Source: Sabellastarte sp. h YS-2021 (taxonomy: Eukaryota; Annelida; Polychaeta; Sabellida; Sabellidae). Taken from it: DNA of 64,000 bases. Where the stretch lies: assembly GCA_964017235.1 (NCBI GenBank), contig OZ024928.1, forward strand, positions 79,851,566 through 79,915,565, in the 5' to 3' direction. Both the position numbers and the translations under genes were made by a program. Under the pieces are notes generated by a model. That model made no database searches. It was not told the origin of the DNA and saw only the letters and a list, made by a program, of their open reading frames with translations. This document shows positions 23,812 to 35,262 of this stretch, piece by piece. Position 1 is the stretch's first letter. Each line of letters begins with the position of its first letter.

Positions 23812-25095
23812 TTGTCAGTCAGTCAGCTGACTTATGTCGTCACTCTGCGGCGTCCGCGTGAACAACTTCTCCGAAACTGCAAGGCCTAGAGACATGCTGT
23901 GTTTTTAAAAGATACCTTATCTATCGAGGATGAAAATTTGTTCAGGGCATGCAAATCTCTCTGTTCGTCTGTTTACTAGAGACATTACAAGGGAGGTACC
24001 CCCACCAAAAGTGTAAAAATTTCAACACTTTATCACACTTTTCTCTGTGACTACTGCAGGGATTTCTCTCATGTCTTGCATATATGTACTAGGCCACAAG
24101 TAGTCCCCTTGTGTGAGTATCAGATCTTAATTTTTTTAAATATAGGAATAAAAGACATATTCGAGTGCTTTATGATGGTTTTAAACTATCGATCAGCTGA
24201 ATATTAAAGCCACGAAGCCCGAAGTCTTTTATTCCTATTCTAAAATGGTTACAGTGATATTTTGTTCAAATTAAGGGGTAAATTTTACGCAAAAATCAAA
24301 ACAAATCCAATCCCATGTTGGCTGTTCCATTAACTAAACGTGCATAGTGATGGATGTGCAAACAGCCTTTTGGTTAAAATATTGTTACGTTTGAATTAGC
24401 TATAACATTGTAGAATTGCAGACATGTAGCTCATGGCATAGCTGTGTAATAGCGTGTAAAATATTGCATTTAAAGTATTTTCTATAAATATATTATTCAC
24501 CTACTTTTGGGTTAGCTATAACATAGTAAAATTGCAGACCTGTATGTCATGGCATAGTTGCGCAAGAGCTACTTTCAGGTTGTCACTGTTGAGTAAATCA
24601 GATGTAACTTGAAAACTAGTGCATTTAGAGTATTCTGTTTAAATATGTTGTTCACATACTTATGAGTCAGCTATAACATAGTGAAATTGTAGATCTGTAG
24701 CTCATGGCATAGCTGAATAATAGCTACTTTTCGATTTGTACTGATCAGTTAATCAGTTGAAAACTATTGCATTTACAGTATTTTGTTTAAATAAGTTATT
24801 TACCTACTTTTGGGTCAGCTAAAATAGTAAAATTACAGTCCTGTAGCTCCTTGCATAGCTGGGTAATAGCTACTTTCAGGTTCTCACTGTTGAGTAAATC
24901 AGTTGTACCTTGATAACTATTTCATTTACAGTATTTCTTTTAATATGTTATTCACCTACTTTTGTGTGAGCTATACCATATTAAAATTGCAACCCTTTAA
25001 CTGATTGCATAGCTGAGCAAAAGCTACTTTGAGATTCTTACTGTTGAGTAAATCAGTTGTAACTCGAAAACTATTGCATTTGCAGTATTTTCTTT
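23812..25095 (+). repeat. P-type satellite, ~150-bp monomers, with head-like start
   Basis: It opens with TCAGTCAGTCAGCTGAC and CTCTGCGGCGTCCGCG, then CCGAAACTGCAAGGCC. From about 24370 there are about five monomers spaced ~150 bp, with the landmarks CAGCTATAACATAGTAAAAT, CATAGCTGAGTAATAGCTAC and GAAAACTATTGCATTTACAG. The same monomers recur at 48480-49130. No 3' terminus like those of P1-P3 was found, so this is a relative or a truncated element. Confidence 0.7.
24142..24238. repeat. 97-bp inverted-repeat unit
   Basis: Perfect 15-bp arms ATAGGAATAAAAGAC (24142-24156) and its reverse complement (24224-24238) enclose 67 bp. It could be a tiny MITE or a cruciform-forming insert in the satellite head region. 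No obvious target duplication. Confidence 0.55.
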
Positions 25096-25099
25096 AAAT

Positions 25100-26575
25100 T
25101 TGTGTTTAACCTTCTTTTTACACCTAAACAGTTACCTTGTTACTTTCCTTCTAAATACTATTTGCAGGGCACAACTTTTGTGTCCTTTTCTTCTGTCACT
25201 TCTACTCTGAAACTCAAAACACACAGTCAGCTGACACAGAGCCCGTTCATGGGCACTGATTGCTTGTTTAGAGTTATCATTTGTTGTTTCAAAGCCTTAC
25301 AGCAATGCTTGATTAAAATTATTATTTAAATATATTAAAGAAATTAGTACAATATATATTTGTAAAAGGAGCACAAATCAGTTACTACAGTGTTTTATTT
25401 TATGGAGAGAAACAATATTGAAATCTTAACTAATAATCAAATACCAATGCTACTTTCAACACATAGATCATATCACAATATGGTATATAAGGCTGTGACA
25501 AAAAAGCAGTGTGTACTAGTTCTGTAAAGTTTCTGCTATTTCAACCATTGGGGTTGAGAAGGTAACGGCCAACTTTACCGCTTTGGATTGGGGTCTACAT
25601 TCAAACCCCCAGTCTCCCATATATAAAGCAAGTATGTTAGCATTATACCTTTGTGATATCTTGAATGCAAGCAAATGTTTTGAAGTTCCTCTGATGGGTC
25701 AGTTCATTAATAAAGATTGCAAAGTGGGAGCTTCTGCTGTTTGCTTCTGTTTAATTGTATTCTCAAAAACAAATAAGGAAAAAATGTCCATGGTAAATTT
25801 ATGTAAATGGGACAAATGTAAATTCCAAGATTTCAAGGAAGATAGAAAAATGCTGATACCTATATCAATGAATTCATTAGGGAAAAATAAAACAGTCTCG
25901 TCTTATGTATAAATATGAGTCAAAGATTTTTTTACTCATTTCCCAGAAGAAAAATATGAATATCCGATGTAAAACTGACTTCTAGGAATATAAAGCTATA
26001 TTTTATTAAAAAAGTAAGATGTGTCATGTTTACGAGTATTGGAAAAGCAACATAACAGTGTTTTTGAGATAATGAAGCTTCATTTTACAAGAGTAAAATT
26101 TGCCAGAGCACAGTTTGAACACCCTCAAAACACAATAATATTTTACTTGTTACATTATATTTATGATATCTGTGGTTATCGAGTTCATGCAAAATTTAAA
26201 AAAAAAAAAGTAAAAAAGACTTGTCATAAGATTGTACAGCTGAAACAATTCAGTTGTGCTGTGATGTGTTGTTTTGCACATGGGTGTTTGTTTCCACGTT
26301 TGTGACTGGTGCAATTATTTCATTCTATAGTAAGGAGAGCTTCTTTCGTGCCTAGATATAAGACTTGCAAATTTTTTCTTTCCTTGTGAGAGGAAAAACC
26401 TCATGTAAACATGTTTATTTCCAAATTATTTGATACATCTTGATAAGGGTTTGATTTTAAATTTATTTTTGTTAAAATTACACCAAGAATTGTTGCATGT
26501 CGAAATACAGAAATAAAATGCCTCAGATACATGGGGGGGGGGGGGTGTGTGCTTGTGTGTGTGCATGCATATGTC
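25100..26575. other. Unannotated stretch with a G/T simple repeat
   Basis: No supported gene. A run of 13 G followed by GT-rich sequence lies at 26533-26564, directly before the L1-like element. Confidence 0.4.
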
Positions 26576-26589
26576 ATGCAGTTTTTTTT

Positions 26590-28332
26590 GTTTTTTTTTT
26601 GCTACAAAATAATTTTATTTACCCTTTTTTCACAATAACTGCTTCATCTGGGTGGGCTAGGGTAGCAAACCCACCATCAGACTGCTAACAAACATATCAT
26701 ACACAGTATGATGTGACATTGAAAATAATGAGAGGTTAGTACAAATACAGATACCATCCACTAAAATCATTTTCATTTTTTATGCTCTGGTTTGTGTGCA
26801 TGCTTTATAAGAAATCAACTGAAAAATATCTATATATTTTTGGCCACACATATATGCATTTTATATATTTTAAAACATTCAAGCACATATTATGTATACA
26901 CATTGAATAAATTAATGATCAAATCAAGTGATAGAGTATACATTCTCCTAGACATTTTAAGTGTTCCTTTCTTGGATTATCAAAGATGCTTTTAAAAACC
27001 TCTAGATAAAAAGATAATTGTTGCTTAATATTACTTTTGACATCAGTATTTTTATAATTTTTATTGTTTATATTGCACTTACACCATACACTATAAATAG
27101 CATAGGATATTATTACAATACAAATAATTTTATTTTGCAAAACATAGTTTTCATTGTTAAATTGAAAACCAATTATAATATGTTTTAACAATATATTAGT
27201 TTTCATACAATTGCTGACTACACGCCAAATATTTTTAATTCTAGAACACTCATAAAGAAGGTGAGTTATATTTTCCACTTCACCACAATAAACATATAAT
27301 CCACTATAATTGTTATTCCAACGGCATAATTGCTTTCCACATGGAAGTACATTATGTATAATTTTAAACTTAAACTCTGTAAATTTACTATATTTCAAAC
27401 ACTTAAAATTTTGGGTATACACCTCTGCCCAGTTAATATTATTAACTTCGTTTGTAAGTCGTTTTTCCCACATGTTTTCAACATAGGGTTTTTCATATTT
27501 TTTACTTAGTAGAATATTATAAATTTCTTTTGTTTTAATATTTTCTGGATGAATTAGATTTCCTTTTGCCCAGAAATTAGTTTTCATACAGGCAGACGTT
27601 TGTATGAATTGGCCCTGTTTGGTATTAAATTTGTGTTTTGCTAGTTTATTGATTATTTTTTTAAGTGTTAAATATTCTGTCATCCAATTTTGTTTGTTTT
27701 TCAATTTAATTAATAGGTTTTCTTCGCTAATAAAGAAACCATTTTTGTCAAATAGATCCTTGATAAAAATTATATTACTCTCAATCCAATTTCTGTAGTA
27801 TAAATGTTTATTTTTAAATTTGAAATATTCGTTTCCCCATAAAGGTTGTGTCAAAAATTCAAAATTAGATAGATTGTTTATTGGTTTTATAGTCTTACAT
27901 TCATTAAGGGAGATAAAGATTTGCTGATAGAACATTGGTATCTTTTTAATAATATCAAAGGAATCACTTTTACGAAATGTTGTTCTCAAGATTAGTGACA
28001 TATTCAAATTTATAGAAGTTAGATACATGTTAACAATGTTGGCTATTCTATTTCTATTGTTTAGAAATTTTGGAATCCATGTTGCTTTTAGTGCATACAA
28101 TTTTGACTGTACGTCTATCATGTTTAAACCTCCATTTATATTCTGCTGAGTTACAACTGTTTTTTTCACCCTATGACATTTTTCCCATAAAAATGCGTAA
28201 ATAATGTTTTCAATTCTTTTTGTAACCTCTGGAGGCGTATATAGGACTGTCATTGGATAAATCATTTTAGGAATAAGGAGATTATTAATCACAGTAATTT
28301 TACCTTGTACCTTACAAGGTAAAATTACTGTG
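26590..28332 (-). mobile_element. 5'-truncated L1/Tx1-like element with inverted 5' end
   Basis: Read on the - strand it covers the post-RT half of ORF2, a 3' UTR resembling that of the 4154-9646 element (TTGTTAGCAGTCTGATGGTG; GGGTAAATAAA) and an A-rich tail at the low-coordinate end. The flanks share ATGCAG followed by a T run (26576-26589 and 28333-28346), a target duplication of about 14 bp. The 5' end carries a fold-back: the first 20 bases of the truncated copy are repeated in inverted orientation (28313-28332). Confidence 0.85.
26919..28292 (-). pseudogene. L1-like ORF2 C-terminal region, 457 codons open
   Basis: This corresponds to the region after the RT catalytic core: INNLLIPKMIYPMTVLYTPP at the start (the usual 'GKITV..LLLPKLIYPL' region of L1-type ORF2) and VYCGEVENITHLLYECSR toward the end, matching the zinc-knuckle-like segment of the + strand element (FCGIMTETLEHLFWECP). 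The frame is uninterrupted over 457 codons, so the copy is young, but endonuclease and RT are missing. The methionine is internal. It cannot be autonomous. Confidence 0.8.
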
Positions 28333-28689
28333 ATGCAGTTTTTTTTTCAAAAAGTGAAGGACTGTGGGCTTTACATACTTACATACTTTTACCTTAGTAT
28401 TTTTTGTGACCTCCATATTTTTGATGTTTTTGCAGATCTAAATCCAAACCTAAGTAATAGCGCTAGTAACTACTTTGAGTAAATTGGTTATAATTCTAAA
28501 GTGATTGCTTTCTCCGTACCTACAAGGTAGTACCTGTTTTAGCAGTCCACCTCCATAGCTAAGTGAGGAGTAGTTTCTTTTTCTGTTGAGTAAAAAAATG
28601 AGTAAATGGCTTTTTAGTGAATTACATTATACAGATCATATTTGAAATAACTTAAGATGAACAGTCATTTTGACTTCTGTGGGCATCAC

Positions 28690-29230
28690 TAGTGGGTAGA
28701 TTAGAAAATGCAGCCTCATGTGTAACTCAAAGTACTCGAAAACTGTATAGTGGATTCAATGTAAATTTGGCATACGACTATACTTAAGCTAGAGGATGAT
28801 GTTCACTGTATAGTAACCTTAAAGTAGCAAAGCTTACTTAAATACAGTGACTTTAAGGTTACTGCTCTAAAGGCTAAAGTTCCAGAACTATATAATAAAT
28901 TTCGTAGATATTTGGTATGTGAGGGCACTTAGGGACTGGGAAAATGTCATCTTTATGGCACTTTAAAAGTTCCAGAGATAAATGAATTATGTTGACTTTA
29001 ATGTTACTGCTCAATAATCCAAAACTTACATTGTGGATTTCATTTATTTTGTATATGGGTGTATTTATGCCCTCCAAAAAGATACACATTTTATAATAAT
29101 GTCAAAATCCCAAAGATAATGAAGTTACAGGATCTTTAAGGTCATCACTCTAATGACTAACATTACAAATCTACATAATGGGTTTCATTTATATTGCTTG
29201 GATTTGCAAAATCATATTACGTGGTAGGAA
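28690..29230. repeat. Degenerate ~140-bp satellite
   Basis: About three to four diverged units with the landmarks TTTAAGGTTACTGCTCTAA, AAAGTTCCAGA and TGGATTTCATTTAT. The style resembles the P monomers, but sequence similarity is weak. Limits are approximate. Confidence 0.5.
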
Positions 29231-29239
29231 ATAATTGCT

Positions 29240-31487
29240 AAGGAAGCCAAGCATTTAGTCACAGTTTTGCTTTGATGGACCTACAGTATGGAATGAGCTA
29301 CTGCTCGACTCTCTCGGTAAGAAACTTAAGTCTTAACCTATTTCTTAAAGCAATAATCCAATATAACTCCATAATTAATCCTGCAGTGTAGTTGAGCGTA
29401 ATTGCATTAAAAGTTGGTTAGAATTAAAATAAACAAGCGTCAACTACAATTGAGAGTGTTAAGTGTAAGAGCATATTTTAGTCATGGTACTTCTGTGACA
29501 GCTTACGTTACACTTATCCATTTTATGGTTTTACCTGCTCATCATTTGCATTAGCAAGGTCTTTGTATGGCATTAATTTGTACCTTTATCTGTTACTTCC
29601 ATTTAAGGAGTAGCATGAACAAGACTGCTATGGCTTTTCTTTTGAATTTTCAAGTTGTTCATAGTGATTTCCATGAATTAGAGTAATTAGTCTAATTTGG
29701 TCATTTTTTTCTTGTGAAGAATATGATAATCACTGATTCATGCAGAGAAATTCCATTTGAGCCTGGACTTCTAATTGGCAGATAATTCTTAGCCCTAGCC
29801 GACATTAGATGAATAGGTTTTACTTGTGTAAGCACTTCCTTTCACCAGAGTTTTGTCAGATCTGGTCTAATTTCAAATGGAAATTGGTCTGGGAATGAAA
29901 AAAAATCAGACCATCTTACAAATTCTAATTAAGCGACAGGTAGAAAGTTAACTTTTCTTTTCTATTGACATCAAAAACACTACTAACCTCTAATTTTATT
30001 CATAACCATCAGAAAATATTTACATTGTTCTTAATAAGTAAAATTATAACATTTAATTTAACTTATTAAACTTATTAAAGAAATTCTACCAACAATTCTT
30101 GAAATAAATTCATGATAAAGCAGTTCAAAATATACCCAAATAATAAACTACAATTATGGTCAACATTTATGTAATTTTTAAGAGCAACAGATGAAGCTCA
30201 TTCCATAAACAGGGAAACAAAGCACATGAAAGTAGAGGAACATTTCATTCAATTTTGTAAAATGTGCAGACATACTGTTTTAAAATGTTGTAATTAAGAT
30301 TTATGGAACGTGTTCTTACAGAATGGTTAAAACCTCTATGCCCTCTTTGTTTTTATCACAGATCCCCAACATAATCAAATTTATGAGAAGAGGGCATCAG
30401 ATAGAGACTCCTGAAAGGAAAGTACATTTTTTCCCTATTTAGTTGCAATTTGATATCCTTTTTCAGCAAATAGGTCAGTCACTTGTAATTACATGGCACA
30501 TTTCTGCACTGTATGAGAGTATCAATGTTTTGGGAATGTCAGAGGTAAAACAAGTAAAGAATTTATTTGGCTGATTTGTTTTATTATCTGGGGTAACCTT
30601 GATTTAATAATTACATTGCCCTTATATCATGTGTCATTTTAACTAATAAATGTATATCTAATGGCGTAATTACCCCGGTATTTGTAATATTTTAGAGCAA
30701 CATAATGTTCTATATTTACATAGAACATTATGTTGAGGTAAAATTTTAATATGTGAGCACATAACAAAAATATCACTTGTCATGAAACTGTGTATACCTC
30801 AAATATCCAACAATGTTGAGAGTCGAGTCAGATGATTGAGATTGCCATCGGATAATAGAAACTTCAAAATAGCCAATTATATATTTAGTAGAGCAATAAG
30901 ATCACTCGGACAGTGTATACTATCGCCAAGACCCAACACCTCCAGTATTGCTTATGAGTGCAGTGGTAAATCCTTGTAAACAAGTTTTCAAGATCCAGGT
31001 GGTGATGTTCATCCCCACCAGAATTTGATTTTCTGTTCTTTGTGCGATTGTTGACAATTCCTGAAAATGTCATCAGAATCTGTCCATAACTTTTCGAGTT
31101 ATTTTGCAGACAAACATGCATACCACCATTTATACAAATGAGGGGTTCATGTCAAATATAGAACAGTTCTAAGTGGAAGTATTTAATAGTCTTTTTAACT
31201 TTGTCTAAGAATCAAGAATACCGAAGTTATGAAAGGCAGAGTACAATGTTAATTATTAGAAAAGTTTTACTTTGTTATGTCTACTTTGCAGTGGTAAAAC
31301 TTTGTAAGTAATCATCTATCATAAACATTGGAATGAGACTTGTACCAACATGTAACATTGAAATGTGGAATTCCAAAAAAAAATTAAAAATGGAAAATTT
31401 ATGTGTCAAGTGGAATACATAAAGTGACTCATGTAATTCAAGTGATTATACTGGAAGGTAATCATACATAAAAACTAAAAATTTAAT
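29240..31487. other. Region upstream of the host gene
   Basis: No gene recognised. It contains a perfect 16-bp inverted repeat at 30698-30735. The promoter and 5' UTR of the gene starting at 31488 should lie here or further upstream, but no core promoter motif is convincing. Confidence 0.35.
30698..30735. repeat. Perfect 16-bp inverted repeat, 6-nt loop
   Basis: Arm CAACATAATGTTCTAT (30698-30713), loop ATTTAC, and the exact reverse complement at 30720-30735. A stable hairpin, located about 750 bp upstream of the host gene start. Confidence 0.8.
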
Positions 31488-32241
31488 ATGAAAACAGGAT
31501 ATTTCCTGCATGAAGTGACCAGCATGTGGGTTCTAGTGTTTCTTATTGTAACTGTGCATAAACCCTGTAAAACATCTGCAGTGCAGGTCCGAGTTGAGGC
31601 AGATGCTGACAGCTACATCCAGAAAGATTTGACTGTATCCGGGGCAGAACCAGAACTTGTTCTGGGAAGCACAAGCTTGTCCAATCCGAGCAGGATACTT
31701 TTACATTTCAATATAACTAACATACTTCAGAACTCAGGAAACAATAGTCATTGGCAACATAATCTGGATGTATCAGGGTCCCTGCAGGATGCTGTGCTAT
31801 ATCTTCACTGTCTGAAAGTGCATCATCATGGTAAATCTGAAGAGCCTGACAATTCCAACCATGTTAAACGAAATAACAGCTTAGTTAATGTAAGAGTTTA
31901 TGCAAGTGGATTATTAATAAGCTGGGATGAATTAAGTGTGACCTGGTTAGCCAGAGACTCTAAATACAAATGGAAAAGACCTAATGCAGATACAAATGGA
32001 ATTGATTCTATGTATCCATTTAATTTCAAAGACTTTACATTCAAAGCAAACTCTTCCCTCTGCGGCAGTGTTGTGATACCATTAACTGAAATTGTCAAAG
32101 ACTGGATTTCTAAACCTGAGACAAATCTGGGCGTCTTATTGTGGATAGAAAATGAAAGCCTTGGAGAGATTGAGCTGGAATTAGCTTCCAGGGAATATAA
32201 TGACGAACACTTGACTCCATTCTTGTTGTTGACGTTTTTTG
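31488..32241 (+). CDS. Exon 1 of secreted/membrane protein with DNRLRE/CBM96-like domain
   Basis: The methionine at 31488 is followed by a hydrophobic stretch (VLVFLIVTVH, residues ~16-25) and a likely cleavage near residue 31, i.e. a signal peptide. Residues ~34-250 read as a DNRLRE/CBM96-type beta-sandwich: ADSYIQ, LVLGSTS, ILLHFNITNI, DAVLYLHCLKV, ISWDELSVTW, VIPLTEIVKDWISKPETNLG, ELASREYN, and PFLLLTF at the end. Several N-x-S/T sites suggest glycosylation. The frame ends at a strong donor: exon G at 32241, then GTGAGT. The exon ends in phase 1 and joins in frame to the LDLa exon at 58590 as F-F-E-T-D-E-R-T-C. Carbohydrate binding is known for some CBM96 members; here it is only inferred. 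Codon use and an intact frame among degenerate repeats support a real gene. Confidence 0.8.
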
Positions 32242-33756
32242 GTGAGTAGAATGTAGTAGGCTTCAGTAGAAGTAAATCCATCCAATAAAATTTTCTGTGG
32301 ATATGTATTTATTATATTCATGAGGAGATGCATAACATATAACAAAAATTGATTCAAGATTTAAAATATGAATTTATCTCAAATTTGTTACCTTAGTGAG
32401 CAGACATCCTGTTAATACCATAATGTGAAATTTTAAACAGGACTTTTATTTCAGTTTTCCATTTAGGACCATGACCATCCTTGAAGATACATGTTCAAGG
32501 TTTTATTTTTTTCCCTTTCATGAATTTATAGATGTAAAATGTTCCAAGGCATTTTATGAGCTCAAAAATCATCTTACTTCATATTATACTGTATTTAAGA
32601 CACGATTTTTGAGCATTAATTTTTTTTCATACAGCCTGTACTACGTTGTACTTTTTCATCGTAAGATAATCATATATTTAAGCACTGAGCAGAAGTTCAT
32701 AAACTAATAGATAACCAGGATAATTTTCTCTTATAAAAAGCGGTGTTTGTATTGTACATGAATTTTGCACAGTGATGACCTTATTAATGTAAGAGAGAAT
32801 TCACTTTGTGTGTAAGCAGCTCTCCTTGCATTGACTATGGTGCTGATAATTTACGGTCAAAATAACTCCTCGTGCTATGATTTATTAAAAGAAGCCCTAG
32901 CTTCTGGCCATGTGTAGATAGGTCCAATTTGCCACACTGCCGGAATGGTGAAACTGATTAACATCATTTTTGCTGAAACCTGTAATTGTGTATCCGATTG
33001 ACTCAGAAATCATGTTGTGAATTATGGTCAGTCATGCTGGTGCAGCGATTCCCTTTAATTTGGATGTCAAAGAGGTCAAGTGTTAGGCTAGAGATTTCAT
33101 GTATTGCAGAAGAAAATGTAAATAAACATGGGCAAGAGTGAAAAAGGCTTTTAGTTTCTACCTCTCATGGTTGGTTATATGGTGGTCACAATAAGTTGTT
33201 ATTATTGACACTAATAACTTAATTTTCAATGTTTACACATTCAAATCCCTTTACATAGAATGATAATGTATTCAATGTAATTGATCTTATTCAATAATCA
33301 AACACTACATCTCCAGATATTTTTTATCAGATCCTGTTGACTTCATTGAAGATGTGTAATAACTTGCATAGGCTAATAGCCCAATAACCTGATTTGTAAA
33401 TTATCATGCAATATAACACTGAGTTAACATATTCAAAATATCTAGATGTTTTAATTATGTTTTGATGTTTATTGTTAACAGATGATAAAATCAGTGAAGA
33501 TATGTGAAAAAAATTATGAATAAGGTATTTTTAAAATGAAAAAAATTCTGAAACAAATATCTACTTTTCATGGGTTGATGTGTCAGCCTAAATATTTTAT
33601 TTAATTTTTCTAATCATACATTCGGTTAAATAAACCCAATATATGGCATTAAGGGCCAGAAAAACCTAGTCAGGCAGTACTGCTCACATTTGCATTCAGT
33701 TCTAATAGTTAAACAAATAAATTGGCAGTTTACCGTACACATGGAGTTTTTGTATA

Positions 33757-34495
33757 ATCTAATCTAATGTGGACTTTTATAGTGCTTAATCTCCATCAGT
33801 CGATAGACTCTAAGGCACAGCTGAACATAAAACAAGGTAATTAACGTTAATACAATGACATAACCAGGTCATACCAAGAAGACACATGGATGACAGGGGA
33901 GGCTATGGCGGATAGGCTTTTGCAAACAGGTAAGTTTTGATCTTTTTCCTGAAGGCGCCAACTGATGCAGCCAGTGGAGGCACTTTAGGATGGGTGTAAC
34001 ATGAGCATACTTTCTATGATTCGTGACAAAATATGAGAAAGGGTATTCTGAATACTCTACAGCTTGTGCTGATTGAAACATGACAAACCTCTAAACAGAG
34101 AGATACATAAGTCCAAATGACTACTAACCAAGGCATTTGCAGCAAGGACAGGCACTTCAGGAGTAAGATATTGTCTTACTCTACGAAGGTCATGTATCTG
34201 GAGGAAGCAGGCTTTACAAATCTTCTGAACGTGTTCAGAAAAGGAAAAATTAAATCATACACCTAGGTATTTGACAAAGTCAGATGAAGAAGACTTCCAA
34301 GAATATTGACAAGAAAGTTAGAGGAAATTTTCTGACATTGTGCCTTAGAACCAAAAACAATAAATTCAGTTTTTCCAGGGTTGAACTTCAATTTTCTGAG
34401 AGCCATCCATTGTTGCACACACTGAAGGCAGGCAATTAGCTTGGTGAGAGCAGCAGAGGCATTCTTGTTGGAGAAATGGGTATACAACTGGGTAT
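33757..34495 (-). pseudogene. CR1-like LINE, 3' part (low-coordinate half)
   Basis: On the - strand this continues the RT frame from 39358-40050 after the Jockey-like insertion: LYTHFSNKNASAALTKL, then LKFNPGKTEFIVFGSKAQ, later a region like the C-terminal part of the element at 11250-13127, and the 3' end with TAATCTAATCTAAT (ATTAGA-type tail) at 33757-33770. It has many frameshifts. Confidence 0.8.
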
Positions 34496-34507
34496 AAGTT
34501 CTATGGT

Positions 34508-34524
34508 ATCCGCCGAAGGCGGAT
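34508..34524 (-). promoter_or_regulatory. 3'-terminal hairpin of the Jockey-like element
   Basis: ATCCGCC-GAA-GGCGGAT, a perfect 7-bp GC-rich stem with a 3-nt loop, ending 12 nt from the element's 3' terminus. In several LINE clades a 3' stem-loop is what the RT recognises; that role is inferred here. Confidence 0.55.
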
Positions 34525-35262
34525 TAGGTCTGACACCTTGGGGGTGGTGTCTTTTGCCTGTCTTTTTGTTTTGCTGTGTACTTGTGGCACCCGTGCTGTA
34601 GGTTCAGGTTTCAGAAGGCTGTGTGTCTGGCTTCTATTCTTGTTTTCACGACATCTTCTTCTTCATCTTCTTCTTTCTTCCACCACAGGAGTTCGAGAGA
34701 ACTACAGCTGTGGTAGCCCTGAGAAGGGCTGAGGCCCTAAGGTTTTGCTTGAATAAATTGTTTTCTGTTTTGCTACCGTAGGTAGCGATTACTCTTTTCA
34801 GGTGTAACTTACCAACTTACCAGTGAGGATTACTGACTTACCATTTGAGGTACCGGCTCACCGGGTACCCGTGGCTTACCAACTTACCAAGTGAAGATTA
34901 TTGACTTACCATTTTTACAGGTACCAACTTACCGGGTATCTTGTGACGTACCAACTTACCAGGTGAGCCTGAATAAAATTTTATTTCTTTATCTCTAAGT
35001 TACAACTGTTTTTCTTTTAGTATTTTTTTCTTTTAGTGATATCACCAGCGAGGGTTAGGCTCAGATACCTCCGTTGTGCGAGATGTCAGGCAGTTCAGCC
35101 GGTCAGCCCCCGGTGGTCAGGCCCGTTTAGGTCCGACTGGGGGGCCGTCTCTAGTGATCAATACCTGGATCCCGTTTAAGGAGGCCCTGGCTTTTACCTC
35201 ATGGTGGGTGTTACATTACGTACAGGTGTTTTTCTTTTAGTATTTTTTTTTTCTTTTAATAT

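Noticed and set aside
31488..32241. TGF-beta propeptide as identity of the N-terminal domain
   Set aside because: The TEIVKDWISKPETNLG and PFLLLTF segments resemble it, but the ADSYIQ start, WDELSVTW and ELASREYN fit the DNRLRE/CBM96 pattern better.
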